Shown: positions 37,982-50,849, counted from the stretch's first letter. The stretch is DNA of 64,000 bases from Trichomonas vaginalis G3 (GCF_026262505.1 NC_067207.1:7904082-7968081), one strand, 5' to 3'. The notes: generated by a model from the sequence alone, not told the origin. Made by a program: numbers and translations.

Positions 37982-39404
37982 ATGTACAGAATAGATGTTT
38001 CAGATTTTTATGACTTCCAAGCATTCAGAAATATGTGTCCATTTCGAGACTATAACAAAGCAGTCGAGAATTTGAAACGTTTAGTCATTTATGTTGACTC
38101 TGCCCCAGAATGTTATGTCATGAAAGAATGGGATGTTGTCTTTAACAAACCAAGAGCAACAATAGTGTCTGAACAAGAATGTAGACAGAAACTTAAGAAA
38201 ATAAAAGTTGTACAAGTTGGAAGGAAGATGTTAGATGCTTGGGATATCTTATTGTCAAAGTTAGAAGATTTTTCAGTTCGAGGTATAAAGTTCTATACAC
38301 CATCTCCAAACTTCTATTCTATCTTCACTGGATATAAATACGAACAAGTAGAATGGACTTTCAAAGTTAACGCTCCAGAGGATCATAATAAGACAAAGTT
38401 ACTTGTTGTTGTTGAGTTCGCCGCCAATCATAATCCAGTTAGGTACCGGTAATGTTACATATTCTTCCACAGTTCCCACACCAGTTATCGAGAGTGTTCT
38501 TTACAACGATGGCAACGAAGTAATTTCAGGCAATTTATACTCAGCCAAAATCATACTCGAAACAGGCTTAAATATTACAAAGACATATTATCTCTTTGCA
38601 ACAGAAAGCAACGCTTCCAGCGCCTCTGTCACTAGCGTCAAAACATCACAAAATGTTAGCACTGCAACAGCCGTAGCAAGCACGAACAAGACAGAATGGA
38701 CTTTCAAAGTTAACGCTCCAGAGGATCATAATAAGACAAAGTTACTTGTTGTTGTTGAGTTCGCCGCCAATCATACATCCGAGTTAGGTACCGGCAATGT
38801 TACATATTCTCTTGGAAAGTCTCCATATTTATCTGCGCCAACTGTTGTTGCTGAAAATCATACAGGACCATTCAAGGCCGGTGAATATATTCCAGTTAAA
38901 GTTACATTACAACACTTTGAGGCAAAGACAGGAAACTTCCAATATAGATTCTATGCAGATCAGAAATGGATAGATCTCCCAGACGACAATGTAACTGAAG
39001 TAGAAACCCCATCTGCAATTAAGAAATTACATGCCGACGAAGGCAAAACATATCTACTCAACATTCCAGCTCCAAAGTATGAAGATATCAAAGAAGATGG
39101 GAAAGTTAAACTTCAAATTAGGTTAGCTGGATCCAAAGATCAAGCTCAATCCAATATCATTGAAACAGAGGTTTCACTTCAGAAACAACAATACGTTGCA
39201 CCAAGCCCTGATGATTCCAAGCCAACTCCAACACCTGAAAATAGTGGACTTACTGGTGGACAGAAGGCTGGTATTGTTATTGGCGTTCTTCTTGCTGTTA
39301 TCCTTATTATTCTCATCATCTACTTCGTTTTCTGCAGGAAACCATCTAAAGATAAATCATCATCTGATATCCAAGATGATTCCGGCTCCGGTGTTAATGT
39401 GTAA
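37982..39404 (+). CDS. Viral/surface-repeat fusion gene with two repeat modules, frameshifted early (U3)
   Basis: The viral N-terminal part and the junction to EWTFKVNAPEDH are unchanged. After AANH near 38430 the repeat has AATCATAATCCAGTT instead of AATCATACATCCGAGTT, a two-base loss that ends the frame at 38452; the remainder (38403-39404 frame) is open to the transmembrane anchor and stop. The first module is a diverged version (TYSSTVPTPVIESVLYND, ILETGLNITKTY). The same diverged module opens the U5 array, so it is a real variant. Confidence 0.65.
38351..38810 (+). repeat. Surface-protein tandem repeats, U3 (2 EWTF modules)
   Basis: Shortest array in the window: one diverged and one standard module, the second partial. 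Confidence 0.85.
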
Positions 39405-39650
39405 TTTAATTTAATTAAGGATGTCAATTTGGAAGAAAAGTGAGAAAATTCCTAAAATGCTAAAAATGAATTTTCCAAACGTACTTTTTTATCTCATTTT
39501 TTTGATTTTGAAAAAAATTTGGAGAGAAGAACTCTTCGTTTTTGAATTTTGTCACGATGGTTTTAAAGTATAGGGTGTCCAAAGGTGTGTTTAGCACAAA
39601 CCTGAATACTGCAAATAGAAATAAACAAGTTACATATATATAAAGTTTAT

Positions 39651-41645
39651 TTAAATATAATCACCATTGGATTCAATCACGCGTTCGCAGCGATCGATCC
39701 AGGCTTGAAAGACACGCTTTAAATCATCATGAGAAAATTGCTCAAATTGCTCTCTTACAAAATTTTCAAGATCATCTGGACTCGCGAATTCGCGTCCTTC
39801 AGCTCTCTTTTTTAGCGTGCCGAATAAATAAAAGTCAGAGGGTGCAATATCAGGTGAATAAATTGGGTTTGGAACAACTTTGACATTGTTTTCCACCAAG
39901 TAATTCATTACCTTATGACTTTTGTGAACTCTTGAATTATCAAAATGAATTGCAAACTTTTGTTTTTGTTGTTTGGATTTCTCAAACTCATCAGAATTGA
40001 TAATTTGAGTAAGAACATTGTCAATTAGATACTGAGCATTCATCGTATTAGGTTTTTGAAGAATATCAATTGCGATGATGTCATTTACGCCCCAAAAAAC
40101 CGACAACATCATCATTGGTGTGTCAATTTTTTTCTTCGGGAATGTTTGCGGATTTTTCTCGTAAACGAAAAAGGGGATTTGACGGAGTCAAATCCCCGCT
40201 CGCAAAAAGTGGACTTTACATGTCAAATTTTATATGCATGTAATGTCCACTTTTATGAGTTTTAGGAAGGAATTGGAAGCCATGAGTTACTGACATTTCA
40301 TCAGTATCTCATAGCCTCCAATTCCTTCTTAAAATGGGAGAAACTTTGTCCGAATAGTTTAACATTCGGACAAAGTTTCTCCCATTTTAAGAAGGAATTG
40401 GAGGGTAAGAGATATACCATATGAATGTATATCTCTTACCCTCCAATTCCTTCTAGAAAGTGTCCAAACTTTGGGTTAATTGCAAACTATTAACCCAAAG
40501 TTTGGACACTTTCAAGTGGAGATGGAAGGCTTTGGGGTATATATTAATACAATATACCTCAAAGCCTTCCATCTCCACTACAAATGGGAGAAACTTTGTC
40601 CGAATAGTTTAACATTCGGACAAAGTTTCTCCCATCTTTCAATGTAATTGCTACCTGTGAGGTACTGACTTGAAGTCAGTGCTTCACAGGTAGCAATATC
40701 CAAAAATTTAAAAACATTTTATCAGTTCGTTAAAGAACTAGAGCCTCCTAGGTACTGAACCAGAATCAGTGCCTAGGGGACTCTAGTGATCTATATAAAT
40801 CTGAGAAACTTTGAGGAAATTGTTCGACATTTCCTCAAAGTTTCTCAGCAATTTAGCGAGGAATGTTCGTTATCGTGTAGATATTTATAATATATACATG
40901 ATAACAAACATTCCCGCTAAAAGATGTAAAATCTTATAAGAAATGATTGCAAAAGAATAACAAATTGCAACAAATTTTATATGAAACTGAACCTTATGAG
41001 GTAGTGATTCAAGATCACCGCCTCATAAGATTCAGTTTCAATCTCAAGTATCTCAAAAGTAAGGCTCTATTTTTTGCCATGTAAAGTGTCACTTTACTGT
41101 CAAACCGTTTTTATCGTTTTCGTTTACAACATTTTCATCCTTCGGGATCCATATGATTTTGGCTTCTGTTGCATATTGAAACCAAGACTCGTCCCCTGTT
41201 ACTAAAAAGCGAAACTTCTTGGATTGATACGCACCCAATATAGAGAGGAGCTCTTTCGAAGATTGGACTCTAGATTTTTTTTGAACTGAATTAAGGTTGT
41301 GCGGAACCCAACGTGTATACGCTAGTTTGTAGTTCAAATAATTGTGCAGATAATAACTGACTGTTGTACGTGGTATCTTTGTCATCTCCTCTATCCTTCT
41401 AAGTGATGCTCTTGGGTCTTCATCTAGCGCTTGAAGAATTGCTTTGATTTTTCTTTGATCCGGCGATTTTTTGTCAATTTTTATGATGGGCGCCTTTTTG
41501 TTCATGAAGTGATACATCCTAACATGATACGTTACAGTGGAATAGCTAGGAGCATCCATACCGAAGCATTTTACCAATGTCTCGTAGATTTTTTTACAGT
41601 CTTTGCATTTTTTGCAAGAGCGAGGATGTTTTCTTTATGATTCAT
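39651..41645 (-). pseudogene. Split mariner transposase, U3
   Basis: C-terminal half 39651-40115 (HFDNSRVHKS, SPDIAPSDFYLFG) and N-terminal half 41089-41577 (helix-turn-helix, VTGDESWF) are each open. The poly-A frameshift near 41592 separates the N-terminal MNHKENILALAK part (start at 41645). The hairpin array separates the halves. Confidence 0.85.
40173..41097. repeat. Hairpin array, U3 (complete)
   Basis: Reverse complement of 5302-6227 with all hairpins; apart from a C lost near 40915 I see no differences in the arms. Confidence 0.85.
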
Positions 41646-41919
41646 TAAAAAAATGAAAAAAATCCCGCCAAAATTTCCCGCGAAACCGCCTCTTGTCTCA
41701 AAATTCATTTTATATCCCGGCATGGCGCCAAAATACAACATACTCATCATATACATATATTCATATTTTTTATTATATATTTATAATCAGCATATATCTC
41801 CTTTAATAGTCTCATATAGAGCGCTGTGCTAAACGCACCTTTGGACACCCTATATATTATACACATGTATTGATATTACTATTTTTGTATATTTTAAGAG
41901 AAAATTATATTCTCCTAAA

Positions 41920-42033
41920 GTGAAAACAATTTTCCAAATTGCAGCTCCTTCAAAGATTTCTGAAGACTCAACGGTTAAAATTACAGTTTCTATCACAGAT
42001 CCAGCTGGTCAAACTGCTACCTCTTTATATTAA
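41920..42033 (+). pseudogene. Ig-like surface gene tail, U4
   Basis: Same fragment as at 4366-4546, ending at 42031-42033. Confidence 0.4.
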
Positions 42034-42454
42034 TATAATATTTATTTTGATATATTTTTTAGTTTAACTTTTTTTCTTTGATAAATATTTTATTTTATAT
42101 TTTAAACCCTTTATTTTTTAATTAAATCATGTCTTGTAAATCAAATTACAACATGGCAAACTTTTGATTCGATATATATAGTTTACGTAACAAGTGATAG
42201 CTCCATTAGAAAGCTGAGTTTTGAAAATTACAATACATAGCATATCATTTCCAGACTTTCCCACTTTATTTTTTTTTTATTTTTTTTTAAAATGTTTCGT
42301 AATTTCAGGATGCTTTTCCCCTTTAACTTTGTTAAATGCGTAATTTTTTTCTATCTGACAACTGGCTTGAAAGATCATTGAAAATGCGATATAAACAATT
42401 TCATTTTTTTTCGACTTTTTTTTATAAATAAAGAAAATAAATATACAAATAAAA

Positions 42455-44998
42455 TTATTTCTTAATTATTTTGTCATATTTGACAATTATATCCTGTCTC
42501 AAAGTATCCAAATCCGCAAACTGTGTTGCGTATCTCGAAGTGTCTTCGTCGTACGGCTTAATTACATCAGCCCTATCCAAGAACATCATCAAATGAAACG
42601 CGAGAGCTTTGTATTTTATCTGCATCAAAATTGCCAAAGCAGGATGGAAATCTCTTATTGATATGAACAGCAACAAAGCGTTCATTGCATTTCCAGTATC
42701 CAAGAAGTGGTGGGCGGCTCTTCTCAACAAACTCTTCGACTCATTCGAAAACTCTTCCAATTTGCAGACTTCGACAGAATCTTCCCATCTTCCGTTGTCC
42801 TGAAGATATCTTGCGGCAGAAAGATTAGCGCCAGCTAAATGCATCAATATACAGCCTTCTATAAATCTGTGCTGTGCAAAAAAGGGAACAGCGGTTGTTA
42901 TCATCAAATTCTGTCACGTTTTGTGGCAAAATTTTATCTTCGTAACCGAGAAGCAACGCCGAACAAATGCTTGCCACTATTGTGAACTCGCTTTTGTTGG
43001 AGAGACTCTTGAAAACTTCGACAGCTCCTCTTCTATCACCCATTCTGAACTTGAACAACAAGTTGAAAATGGCAGAAATCGGAGTATCTGCAGAGAAAAC
43101 AGAGAAGATTGAATCCTCAACGCGGAAACAACTTCTTCTTTCCCTCCAAACATGGAATGCCGTGCTTGCAACCTCGGACCTCCCAAACTACGTGAAACAC
43201 ACTTCCAAATAATGGAATCAGTTGGAAATCCATGGTCATTAGCTATCTCAGCTATTTGAAGTGCTTCTGACCATGTTCCTGTAGTAGGATTCGTTAATAA
43301 TTGCTCACCCATAAGCTCTAACCGTTGCTGGGCGGTTTTTAGCGGTTTTAAGAGGGCAGGTGAAGTGATTCTTTTTACAGATCTCCAGTCTCTTGCAATA
43401 ACGAATTTCACGGCTTCGTCATTGAGCGGGGAGACGAGGACGAGTCCATTTCCTGTTACAGCGAATGAGGAAACAGAAAAAGGACAACTTTCCACTTTTT
43501 CAAGTGAAAAACCAAATTTTCCGTCTCTCGCGTGTACGTACAATCCGCTGGATGATCTCTCGAACTCTATCCTGTCTATGTCGATGAAAGGAGAGTATGT
43601 TTGCTTCGATGTACCGAAAGCAAAGTCGTAAAACATAATTACGCCGTCTGTGTCAGCAGTTATGATGCAATCGCCTTTCCAAGCAAGACAAGTTGTCCTG
43701 GAGTTCTCCCGTGAGTTACGCAGCCTCAGAACAGGCATCTGTGCTATGCCGTTCTTGTATGTGTAGACTTGGATTTCTCCGGTAGATAATAATACGGCGA
43801 AATTGGGAGTATCGCCTTGGAAACATGTTGCTGGTATTCTGGATACTTGGACTGCAACAGCGGTGATGGATGTTTGAAGAGTCATCGGCTTTTGTTTGAC
43901 ATCATAAAAAATACCAAGGTCGTATTTGCCGTGGACGAAAACGCCGAGCTCCTCTGAACATATTAGGTCTGTGGCAGGGCCAAGGCGAGTGTGGATTGGA
44001 ATAACTTGGCGCTTGGGAAGATTTATTGATCCACACTCGGTTTTTGAGTACCACAGAAGGACATCTTTGGTAAGGAACTTGATCTTTTCAATGGATGTGC
44101 TGGATGCAAGGTAGTTCTGTGTGTATTTCCCTTCTGAAACGTCTGCGAAAATTATCTTTCCGGTTGGAGTGCCGAAAGCAAGGATTCCGTCGTAGAAATC
44201 GTAACAGGTTGGTATCTGTGGTATAATTTGAGACTGCGCGATGACGTAAGGTATATCATCTTTTATGGCAAACATAACTAAGCCATTTGATGGAGAGAAC
44301 GCGATGTATCGCTCGGGAAGTGCACGGTTACATGCAGCGGATAGTGGTAAATACTTCGATTTTAAGTCAAACAGCTCTCTTTTCAATTTTATTGTTCCTG
44401 ATTTTGTAAAAATGTAGTCTTCGTTACAGATATAGATACTGAGTGACGAGTCTTGACCATAAACTGTAATTTCGTTGTCATTTGTTAAAGAAGGAAGCAG
44501 TTTATGGAAAGATGATTGGGATGATTCATCGATTACAAGATTTCGGCCAGATTTGGTCGCTATGTTAAACGTAAGTATTTTTCCTTCAAGCATAATTAAT
44601 AAAATATTACTAATATGGGGATGATGTTGAATTTCTACGATTTTTTCTGATTTATCTAAAGTATGGGATTGAGATTGAGATGTTGGAGCCTGCTTGGCAT
44701 TCTTTGACGTGATAATTGTAAAGGATGGACCATTAGAATATAGAATTGCAGTGAATATATCTGAACTATTAACAGCCATCCTTGTATATGTACCAGGAAC
44801 ATCTATCTTCCAAAGTATTCGTGAGTTTTTCGCTTGATCTTCAGCTTCATACGGCCAAAAATCGATACTATAAATTGTATTTGGTTCTGCAAAGCCTAAA
44901 ACGATTTTACGGGACCATTGAAGCTCCGATACATACTGAGCTTCAGATACTTGACGAGTGATTCCGAGTGTAAGACCTGATTCACAATCCCATAACAA
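42455..44998 (-). pseudogene. WDR11: WDR11-like gene with two compensating frameshifts, U4
   Basis: Same total length as the intact copies. One base is lost near 43093 (CTGCAGAGAAA) and one gained near 42904 (ATCATCAAATT), so residues between are read in a wrong frame; a TGG to GGG-type change lies nearby at 42884. The frame from 44998 down to 43093 is unchanged. It may be one real variant patch or a local consensus error. Confidence 0.7.
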
Positions 44999-45088
44999 AA
45001 CTCTTCCGCAATCGTCTGAAATTGCAAGATAAGGTAGCTCATAGTGGAATTTAAGGCAAGTTATGTTAGAATTTAGAATTTCAATGGA

Positions 45089-45262
45089 TCATAAGAAAGA
45101 AATATCATTTTTAGTAGTTTTATAGAGATAAATTGTGCCTTTACCGGCTAATGCAAGTAGCCCACATGCTTCCCAGTCCATGCTCCCTGTGTTGAACACT
45201 TTACTAGGTGGACAAAGTGAAGCAAATCGTATCTTAGCTTTATTAAAAGGATTCGCTTGCAT
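45089..45262 (-). pseudogene. WDR11: WDR11-like N-terminal part ending at shared TGA, U4
   Basis: ATG at 45260-45262, TGA at codon 58, identical to the other units. Confidence 0.65.
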
Positions 45263-45372
45263 TTTTTTTATAAATTGATATCGTCAAAAATTTTAATTCT
45301 ACAATGTTTTAAATATATTAATATTTAGTTGTACAGAATCAAATCACATCTACTTGAAAAAAAAAAGGTAGT

Positions 45373-45405
45373 GGGGCTTCCAGGCGCGTTGCGCCCTCTA
45401 GCCCC
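45373..45405. promoter_or_regulatory. GC-rich nested hairpin, U4
   Basis: Same structure as at 31082-31114. Confidence 0.5.
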
Positions 45406-45446
45406 GAAGATGTTTAGTATAAAACCGCTTTTTAACTTCACTTAAA

Positions 45447-48400
45447 ATGCCACGTAAGCTACGTAAGAATATACGTAAGAGGAAGGGAGCATTGAAACAT
45501 CCAATAGTAAAACTGACACCACAACAACAGTTGCAACAACAAATGCTGAATGACCCCACTATGTTGCAACAAATGTCAAGCAACCCTATGCTTTTAAACC
45601 GAGTTATTGGTGCACAGAGTGGAGGTTTAAGAGCGGCACTTTTAGCGAAAATGGCAGGCTATGGTGGAGCTGCAGACGGAACAGCTTATAACCCTCAAAG
45701 TCAAATGAATTTGAGTTCACTCAAAAATCAAATAACAGATGTCAAAAAGTCAAACATAGACATACAGAAACAAATAAGTGAAAACGAAAAGAAACTAGAA
45801 TATGACAGACACACAAAGAAACTCAATGAGTTAAACGTAGAGAAAAAGAAGAAAGAAGAACAACTGAAAGAACTAAGTACAGAGGAATATGCGAAAAAAG
45901 TGTCAGAAAAAGCAGCAGAAGTAGCAAAAATGGAACAAGATGTTATAAATTTGAAAAACCATACTACTCAATATAAAGTACTGAAAGATGAAGAAATAAA
46001 ACAAAAAGCCCTGAAGACATATATGGATAGCGATGAGTATAAAAAAGAAGTTGAAGCAAATGTAAAGGCAGAAAAACTTTTACAGTTGCAAAACCAAACC
46101 GTACAGTATGAAAACTTAGCACAAGAAAGTAAAAATAACGACGCAGCCATGCAAAAGGCAATGAAAAGCGCAGAATATATAAAAGCTAATAATGACTGGT
46201 TAGACGCCCAAGCCAACGCTAAAGCAGCCCAACTTATAGGGTCAATAAGGACAAAAATACAAGCGGATGAAGACAGTTCAAATGAAGCTTTAACGAATGC
46301 TGACTTTAAGAACGCCTTCGAAGCTCTTCATAGTAAGGTGAAACTAGTGAACGACTTCTCATCTGGAAAGAAACTGAAGTCTGAAGGTTTCGACAAAGAG
46401 TTAAAAGAAGTAGCACAAAATATGACGAAAATAACAGATGCAGCAACGAGACAGGCAGTTCAAAGTGCCCATGACGCCGTTAGAACAGCTGTTGTGGAAA
46501 GTCAAGAAAAAGAGTTACAACAGACCAAAAGAGACCTAGTAAATGCTTTCTTAAGAACGAAAAGTCAGGTAGGACATTATGCTGCAGATGGAACATATGT
46601 GCCAGCTGGTGGAACTTATATACCAGCTGGTGGAACTTATATACTAGCTAGTGGAACTTATATACCACCAAACCCTCCAAGAGAAGCACCTGCACCAGGA
46701 CTACCTAAAACATTTACATCGTCACATGGACACAGACACAGGCATGCACCAAAACCAACACAACAACCAACAGTTCAAAATCCAGCACCACAACAACAAC
46801 AACAACCAGCACAACAACCACCTCCACAACCAGCACAGCAACCAACAGTTCAAAACCCTGCACAACAACCACCTCCACAACCAGCACAGCAACCAACAGT
46901 TCAAAACCCTGCACAACAACCACCTCCACAACCAGCACAACAACCACAAACAGAGCAAGGACATAAAAGAAGTAGAGAACAAGGAAACCAAGATTTCTTA
47001 AAAATGCTTAAGGAAGAATATGGTTACCCAGATACTCTTGACTTTAGTGACAGATATAAAGAAGCTATTAGAAAGTTCAAGGAAGGAAATACAGACCCGA
47101 ACCTATTTAGCTTTATGGTTCAGCACCAAATGGGATATAATTTCAAACCTGGAAAATACAAGCTCGCTAAGGGATATGATTTAATAGCATATCATCCAAA
47201 TGACATGAACGAATTTACTCCGAGATATTTGGTGTCAGAGCTAAATGACAATTCAACTCTCTTCATGAAACGCGTAAAAAATAGAGACGGAACGAAAGAA
47301 GAAAGGTTTATGAGTCCGGATGACTTAGATAGGGAACTTTTTAAAAACGGTCTCGGAATATATGAAATGCCAGCAGATGAGGTACAAGAAACTCAACAGG
47401 AAGAAGTTCAGATACAACCAGACATGGAAGAAATAGTTCAGCAACAACAGCTAGAAGAGCCTGAAGGAAACGAACAAGTCCCTCCTTTGGAAACTAACCT
47501 CACAGAACTAGATGAAGATTTGGAACAGCCGAAAAATCTTGACCCTCAACAAGAGTATGAGGTGAATATGGAATCTTTCCAAGAGTCTAAAAAAAATTCG
47601 GCTGACATAGTAGAAGAATATCGAAAAATGTTTGCCGACATACAAAAGACTCCAACATCAGATGAAAATATTCAGCATAGAATGGAAGTACTGAAAGATA
47701 ATGTACGCAAATACAACAATCCTTTTTACTTACGACCATATAACGTTCAATCTTTGGCTGAACTCGGTGAAAATAAAAGGTTAAATTTCAACAAAACATA
47801 TAGAAATGAAACATTGTTTAAAGTTCATTCAGAACCTAACCAATATGGAAACAAACCTACTTTTGTTTCTGCAGACTATGGAACTACAATGAGATGGGGT
47901 CATAAAGCTAATCCGGATAGGTGGTTCATAAACTTACAACCACAATTCCAAGAAGTTGTAGACGCAATGGAAGTGAATGGTGAACCAGATATAGCTGGTA
48001 TTTTCAGCGCGGCTTTAATGCCATTGAAAGATATGAAAGATGCAGATATTTTGAACCAGTATGAAATGAACATGGCTGATGGAAATATAACACCTGACGT
48101 TCTAAAACATTTATCTCAAAGAACTACACAGAACCATAGAGATGGTATATTTGGTGAAGAGTTTAGAAAGACAGTTAGGGAGAGAGAAGGAAGAGAACCT
48201 ATTGTACATGACCTTGCAAACGAAAGTTTACAAAATGTCATAAAAACTTACTTTGCAGACAATGAACCGAGAAGGGATGAATATTTAAGAAAACTCAAAT
48301 GGACAGTACCAAATGAAATGTTAGTATTGAAAAACATGTTCCTTGACAAAATAAAACCAACTACAGAAATAAATGACGAAAGACTGAAACATTGGGTAAA

Positions 48401-48878
48401 AGCTTTCCCATTCACAAAAGATATTATTGGTAACATGGAAAGAAAACCAGAATGGCTACAAAAACATATATTTGGAAACGAGCTTATTCCATATGGACAA
48501 GCTCTGTTTGAAGAGCTTGAACCGGAAACTCAGGAAAGAGTCATGCAAACAATACGCGAAGACTCAAATACAAACTATGACAAAATCTTTCTAGGATATA
48601 GGTTACCTGAGATGGGCGACCAGAGCCCAAAGGCAAAAAGGACATGGGAAATTTACAACATACTAGGTGAACATGAGGCAAAGATGCAACAACTTGAAGC
48701 AGAGGGCAAGTTACCAAAAGCGACACCAAAGAAGAAGAGAAGAGTAGAACAAAGTGAAAGTAGTGAAGAAGTAACTTCATCTAGTGAAAGTAGTGGCAAT
48801 GAAGGAAAAAGAAGAGTTAAAAACTCAGTCAGGAAGAAAGTAAAGCTTGGTCCGAGTGGGTTCTATTATGACATATAA
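45447..48878 (+). CDS. Large Maverick structural protein, 1143 residues, U4
   Basis: Second intact copy, same protein as 31156-34587, with the initiator-like TCACTT just before the ATG. Confidence 0.75.
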   Translation: MPRKLRKNIRKRKGALKHPIVKLTPQQQLQQQMLNDPTMLQQMSSNPMLLNRVIGAQSGGLRAALLAKMAGYGGAADGTAYNPQSQMNLSSLKNQITDVKKSNIDIQKQISENEKKLEYDRHTKKLNELNVEKKKKEEQLKELSTEEYAKKVSEKAAEVAKMEQDVINLKNHTTQYKVLKDEEIKQKALKTYMDSDEYKKEVEANVKAEKLLQLQNQTVQYENLAQESKNNDAAMQKAMKSAEYIKANNDWLDAQANAKAAQLIGSIRTKIQADEDSSNEALTNADFKNAFEALHSKVKLVNDFSSGKKLKSEGFDKELKEVAQNMTKITDAATRQAVQSAHDAVRTAVVESQEKELQQTKRDLVNAFLRTKSQVGHYAADGTYVPAGGTYIPAGGTYILASGTYIPPNPPREAPAPGLPKTFTSSHGHRHRHAPKPTQQPTVQNPAPQQQQQPAQQPPPQPAQQPTVQNPAQQPPPQPAQQPTVQNPAQQPPPQPAQQPQTEQGHKRSREQGNQDFLKMLKEEYGYPDTLDFSDRYKEAIRKFKEGNTDPNLFSFMVQHQMGYNFKPGKYKLAKGYDLIAYHPNDMNEFTPRYLVSELNDNSTLFMKRVKNRDGTKEERFMSPDDLDRELFKNGLGIYEMPADEVQETQQEEVQIQPDMEEIVQQQQLEEPEGNEQVPPLETNLTELDEDLEQPKNLDPQQEYEVNMESFQESKKNSADIVEEYRKMFADIQKTPTSDENIQHRMEVLKDNVRKYNNPFYLRPYNVQSLAELGENKRLNFNKTYRNETLFKVHSEPNQYGNKPTFVSADYGTTMRWGHKANPDRWFINLQPQFQEVVDAMEVNGEPDIAGIFSAALMPLKDMKDADILNQYEMNMADGNITPDVLKHLSQRTTQNHRDGIFGEEFRKTVREREGREPIVHDLANESLQNVIKTYFADNEPRRDEYLRKLKWTVPNEMLVLKNMFLDKIKPTTEINDERLKHWVKAFPFTKDIIGNMERKPEWLQKHIFGNELIPYGQALFEELEPETQERVMQTIREDSNTNYDKIFLGYRLPEMGDQSPKAKRTWEIYNILGEHEAKMQQLEAEGKLPKATPKKKRRVEQSESSEEVTSSSESSGNEGKRRVKNSVRKKVKLGPSGFYYDI

Positions 48879-48910
48879 ATCCAACTATTCTATATTTTTA
48901 CCCATATGAA

Positions 48911-50518
48911 ATGTACGCCGCTCAGAATATAACGCCAACAGTTTTGGATGCCATGAATGGAAATGTTTCCGAATGGTATAACGAATGCGACAATGCCATT
49001 AGAAGGTCAGAAATAGTTCCTGGAACTTACGAATATACAACTGCTGTTTCTTATGGAAACGTAGGTGAGTTTGGAGAAGGTTCTTCAACAACAGTAGATA
49101 TTGCTTGCGACAGGTTTCATATTATTTCTATTGACAACTCTTTCTTATACGTGGAACAAGACATTGAAATAAAACCTTCTGCCAAGTTGTCTGAAAAGAA
49201 AGGTTGCAATGGAATTTTCTATGTCGGATACCAATATGCTCCAGAAGTTTTCATGGGATATAAGATATATTCTAACTCTGACTTAGTTCAAACAGTAACA
49301 TGGGCAAACTATGAATGGTTCGCTTTAAGAAACTCAGTACAACCACAAGCTAGAGAACAAACAGACCAGTATGCAACTATTGAGAAAATAAGAAGACTTG
49401 ACCCTAACGTTCCAGGAGTTTATGTTAACCTTTCTGGTTCAGATGGAACTGCTGCCACTAAAGTAAAACTGAAACTTAGAGTTCCTTTGTCATCTTTCCT
49501 CATCTTCAGGTTTTTAAGATACTTGCCAAACTGGGCAGGAAAAATTTCTATCGAACTTACTCCAAGCAAAAATAACTTAGTCATTGCACCAACACAAGAC
49601 CCATTCACTCTTACAGACGTAAAGGGAACAAATAAAACGTCATTCGCCGAATTTTGCAAAGACAAAGTTGACTTAGACTTTGGTTTCTCAAACCTCAACA
49701 CTGAAGTAAACTATTATTTCAATGCTGCTGGAGATGCTTGGGACCCAGTTAAGTTCACATGCGAAAAATTTGAATGCAAGAGAATAGAAAGCAGACTTGC
49801 AGTCTATATGTTGGACCCAGATATTTCAAATGCTTTAGCTGCCAAATATATTGCAGTTCCACTTATGTTCCCTATACACCAAATATCTGTCAAAGACTTT
49901 GCAGGTGAAGTTGGAAACCAAAGTGCTGACCCAGGTGCAAGAACAGATATTGCCTTAACAACTGCAATGAAACATGCAGATACTATGTTTGTTCTTTTCA
50001 GACGAACTATAAATGACTATTCTTGTTTCTACAACCCTGGTATTAAATATCATATAAACATAGATGGCAAATATTATCCAAGAGAAGAATATTCTACAGT
50101 TGAGGATATGAGGTCATACAACTTGACATTAGATGCTATGAACTTTAACAACAACTTCACAACAACCATTAACCCTGAAATGCAAAGTTCTATTATGCCA
50201 TATGTGAAAGTATGGACCCATACAGGAGGTCAAAAAACTCAATATACAAATGGAGACCGTTCAAACTTTTGGCTTGGCATTCCATTTGCTGACTCAGAAG
50301 ACTTTATGGGTGGTATTTCAACTGTTGGTACAGTTCAAATACAATATACTGGTGACAGAGACGGTCCAGATGAATTGAAAGCAAAGAAGTTTACAAAACC
50401 AATAGCACTTTTCACGGAAGATGCTCTTTTGAAAATTCGTTCGATGAAACCTGCTGGGGCTCCTCAGATTGGCATAACGACAGCTTCCATCGAGCAGATT
50501 TTGGCAGCAGGTCAGTAA
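48911..50518 (+). CDS. Probable major capsid protein, 535 residues, U4
   Basis: Second intact copy, same protein as 34620-36227. Confidence 0.6.
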   Translation: MYAAQNITPTVLDAMNGNVSEWYNECDNAIRRSEIVPGTYEYTTAVSYGNVGEFGEGSSTTVDIACDRFHIISIDNSFLYVEQDIEIKPSAKLSEKKGCNGIFYVGYQYAPEVFMGYKIYSNSDLVQTVTWANYEWFALRNSVQPQAREQTDQYATIEKIRRLDPNVPGVYVNLSGSDGTAATKVKLKLRVPLSSFLIFRFLRYLPNWAGKISIELTPSKNNLVIAPTQDPFTLTDVKGTNKTSFAEFCKDKVDLDFGFSNLNTEVNYYFNAAGDAWDPVKFTCEKFECKRIESRLAVYMLDPDISNALAAKYIAVPLMFPIHQISVKDFAGEVGNQSADPGARTDIALTTAMKHADTMFVLFRRTINDYSCFYNPGIKYHINIDGKYYPREEYSTVEDMRSYNLTLDAMNFNNNFTTTINPEMQSSIMPYVKVWTHTGGQKTQYTNGDRSNFWLGIPFADSEDFMGGISTVGTVQIQYTGDRDGPDELKAKKFTKPIALFTEDALLKIRSMKPAGAPQIGITTASIEQILAAGQ

Positions 50519-50831
50519 GTTGTTCTTGAACTGACTTCTCTCCGTCAAATATTGACAGTACGCCAGTTTTGACATAATATTGTATTATAAACTTTCCTTT
50601 AGAAATATCTGTAAGTTTTGAAGTTATATTTTTGTCTGCTTCAAGAACTTTCACCATTTCAGTTATACCAACTTTCTTTGCTTTATGAAAATATTTAGGT
50701 TCAGCAAAGACTGCTATTCTATAACATTTTCCATTGTTTGTGTAAAGAACTATTCTGTCAATGTATTTGTATTGTTTGTGTGTGTAAACTTTGTTTTGCT
50801 TCAATTCGAAGAGATATCTGAATACGTCCAT
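50412..50831 (-). CDS. 139-residue antisense cassette protein, U4
   Basis: Intact copy of 36121-36540, overlapping the capsid gene end by 107 bases. Confidence 0.6.
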   Translation of the reverse strand: MDVFRYLFELKQNKVYTHKQYKYIDRIVLYTNNGKCYRIAVFAEPKYFHKAKKVGITEMVKVLEADKNITSKLTDISKGKFIIQYYVKTGVLSIFDGEKSVQEQLTDLLPKSARWKLSLCQSEEPQQVSSNEFSKEHLP

Positions 50832-50849
50832 CTTTTTATTCTAAGTAAA
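50832..50849. promoter_or_regulatory. 18-bp divergent promoter, U4
   Basis: Same 18 bases as in the other units. Confidence 0.5.

Larger units (their letters stand above)
39573..41850 (-). mobile_element. mariner transposon with full hairpin array, U3
   Basis: TA-flanked, 2278 bp, same terminal repeats and insertion as 4549-6829. Confidence 0.9.

Noticed and set aside
39160-39414. 84-codon frame overlapping the transmembrane end of the fusion gene
   Set aside because: An out-of-frame shadow; the real frame there encodes the stalk, membrane segment and tail.
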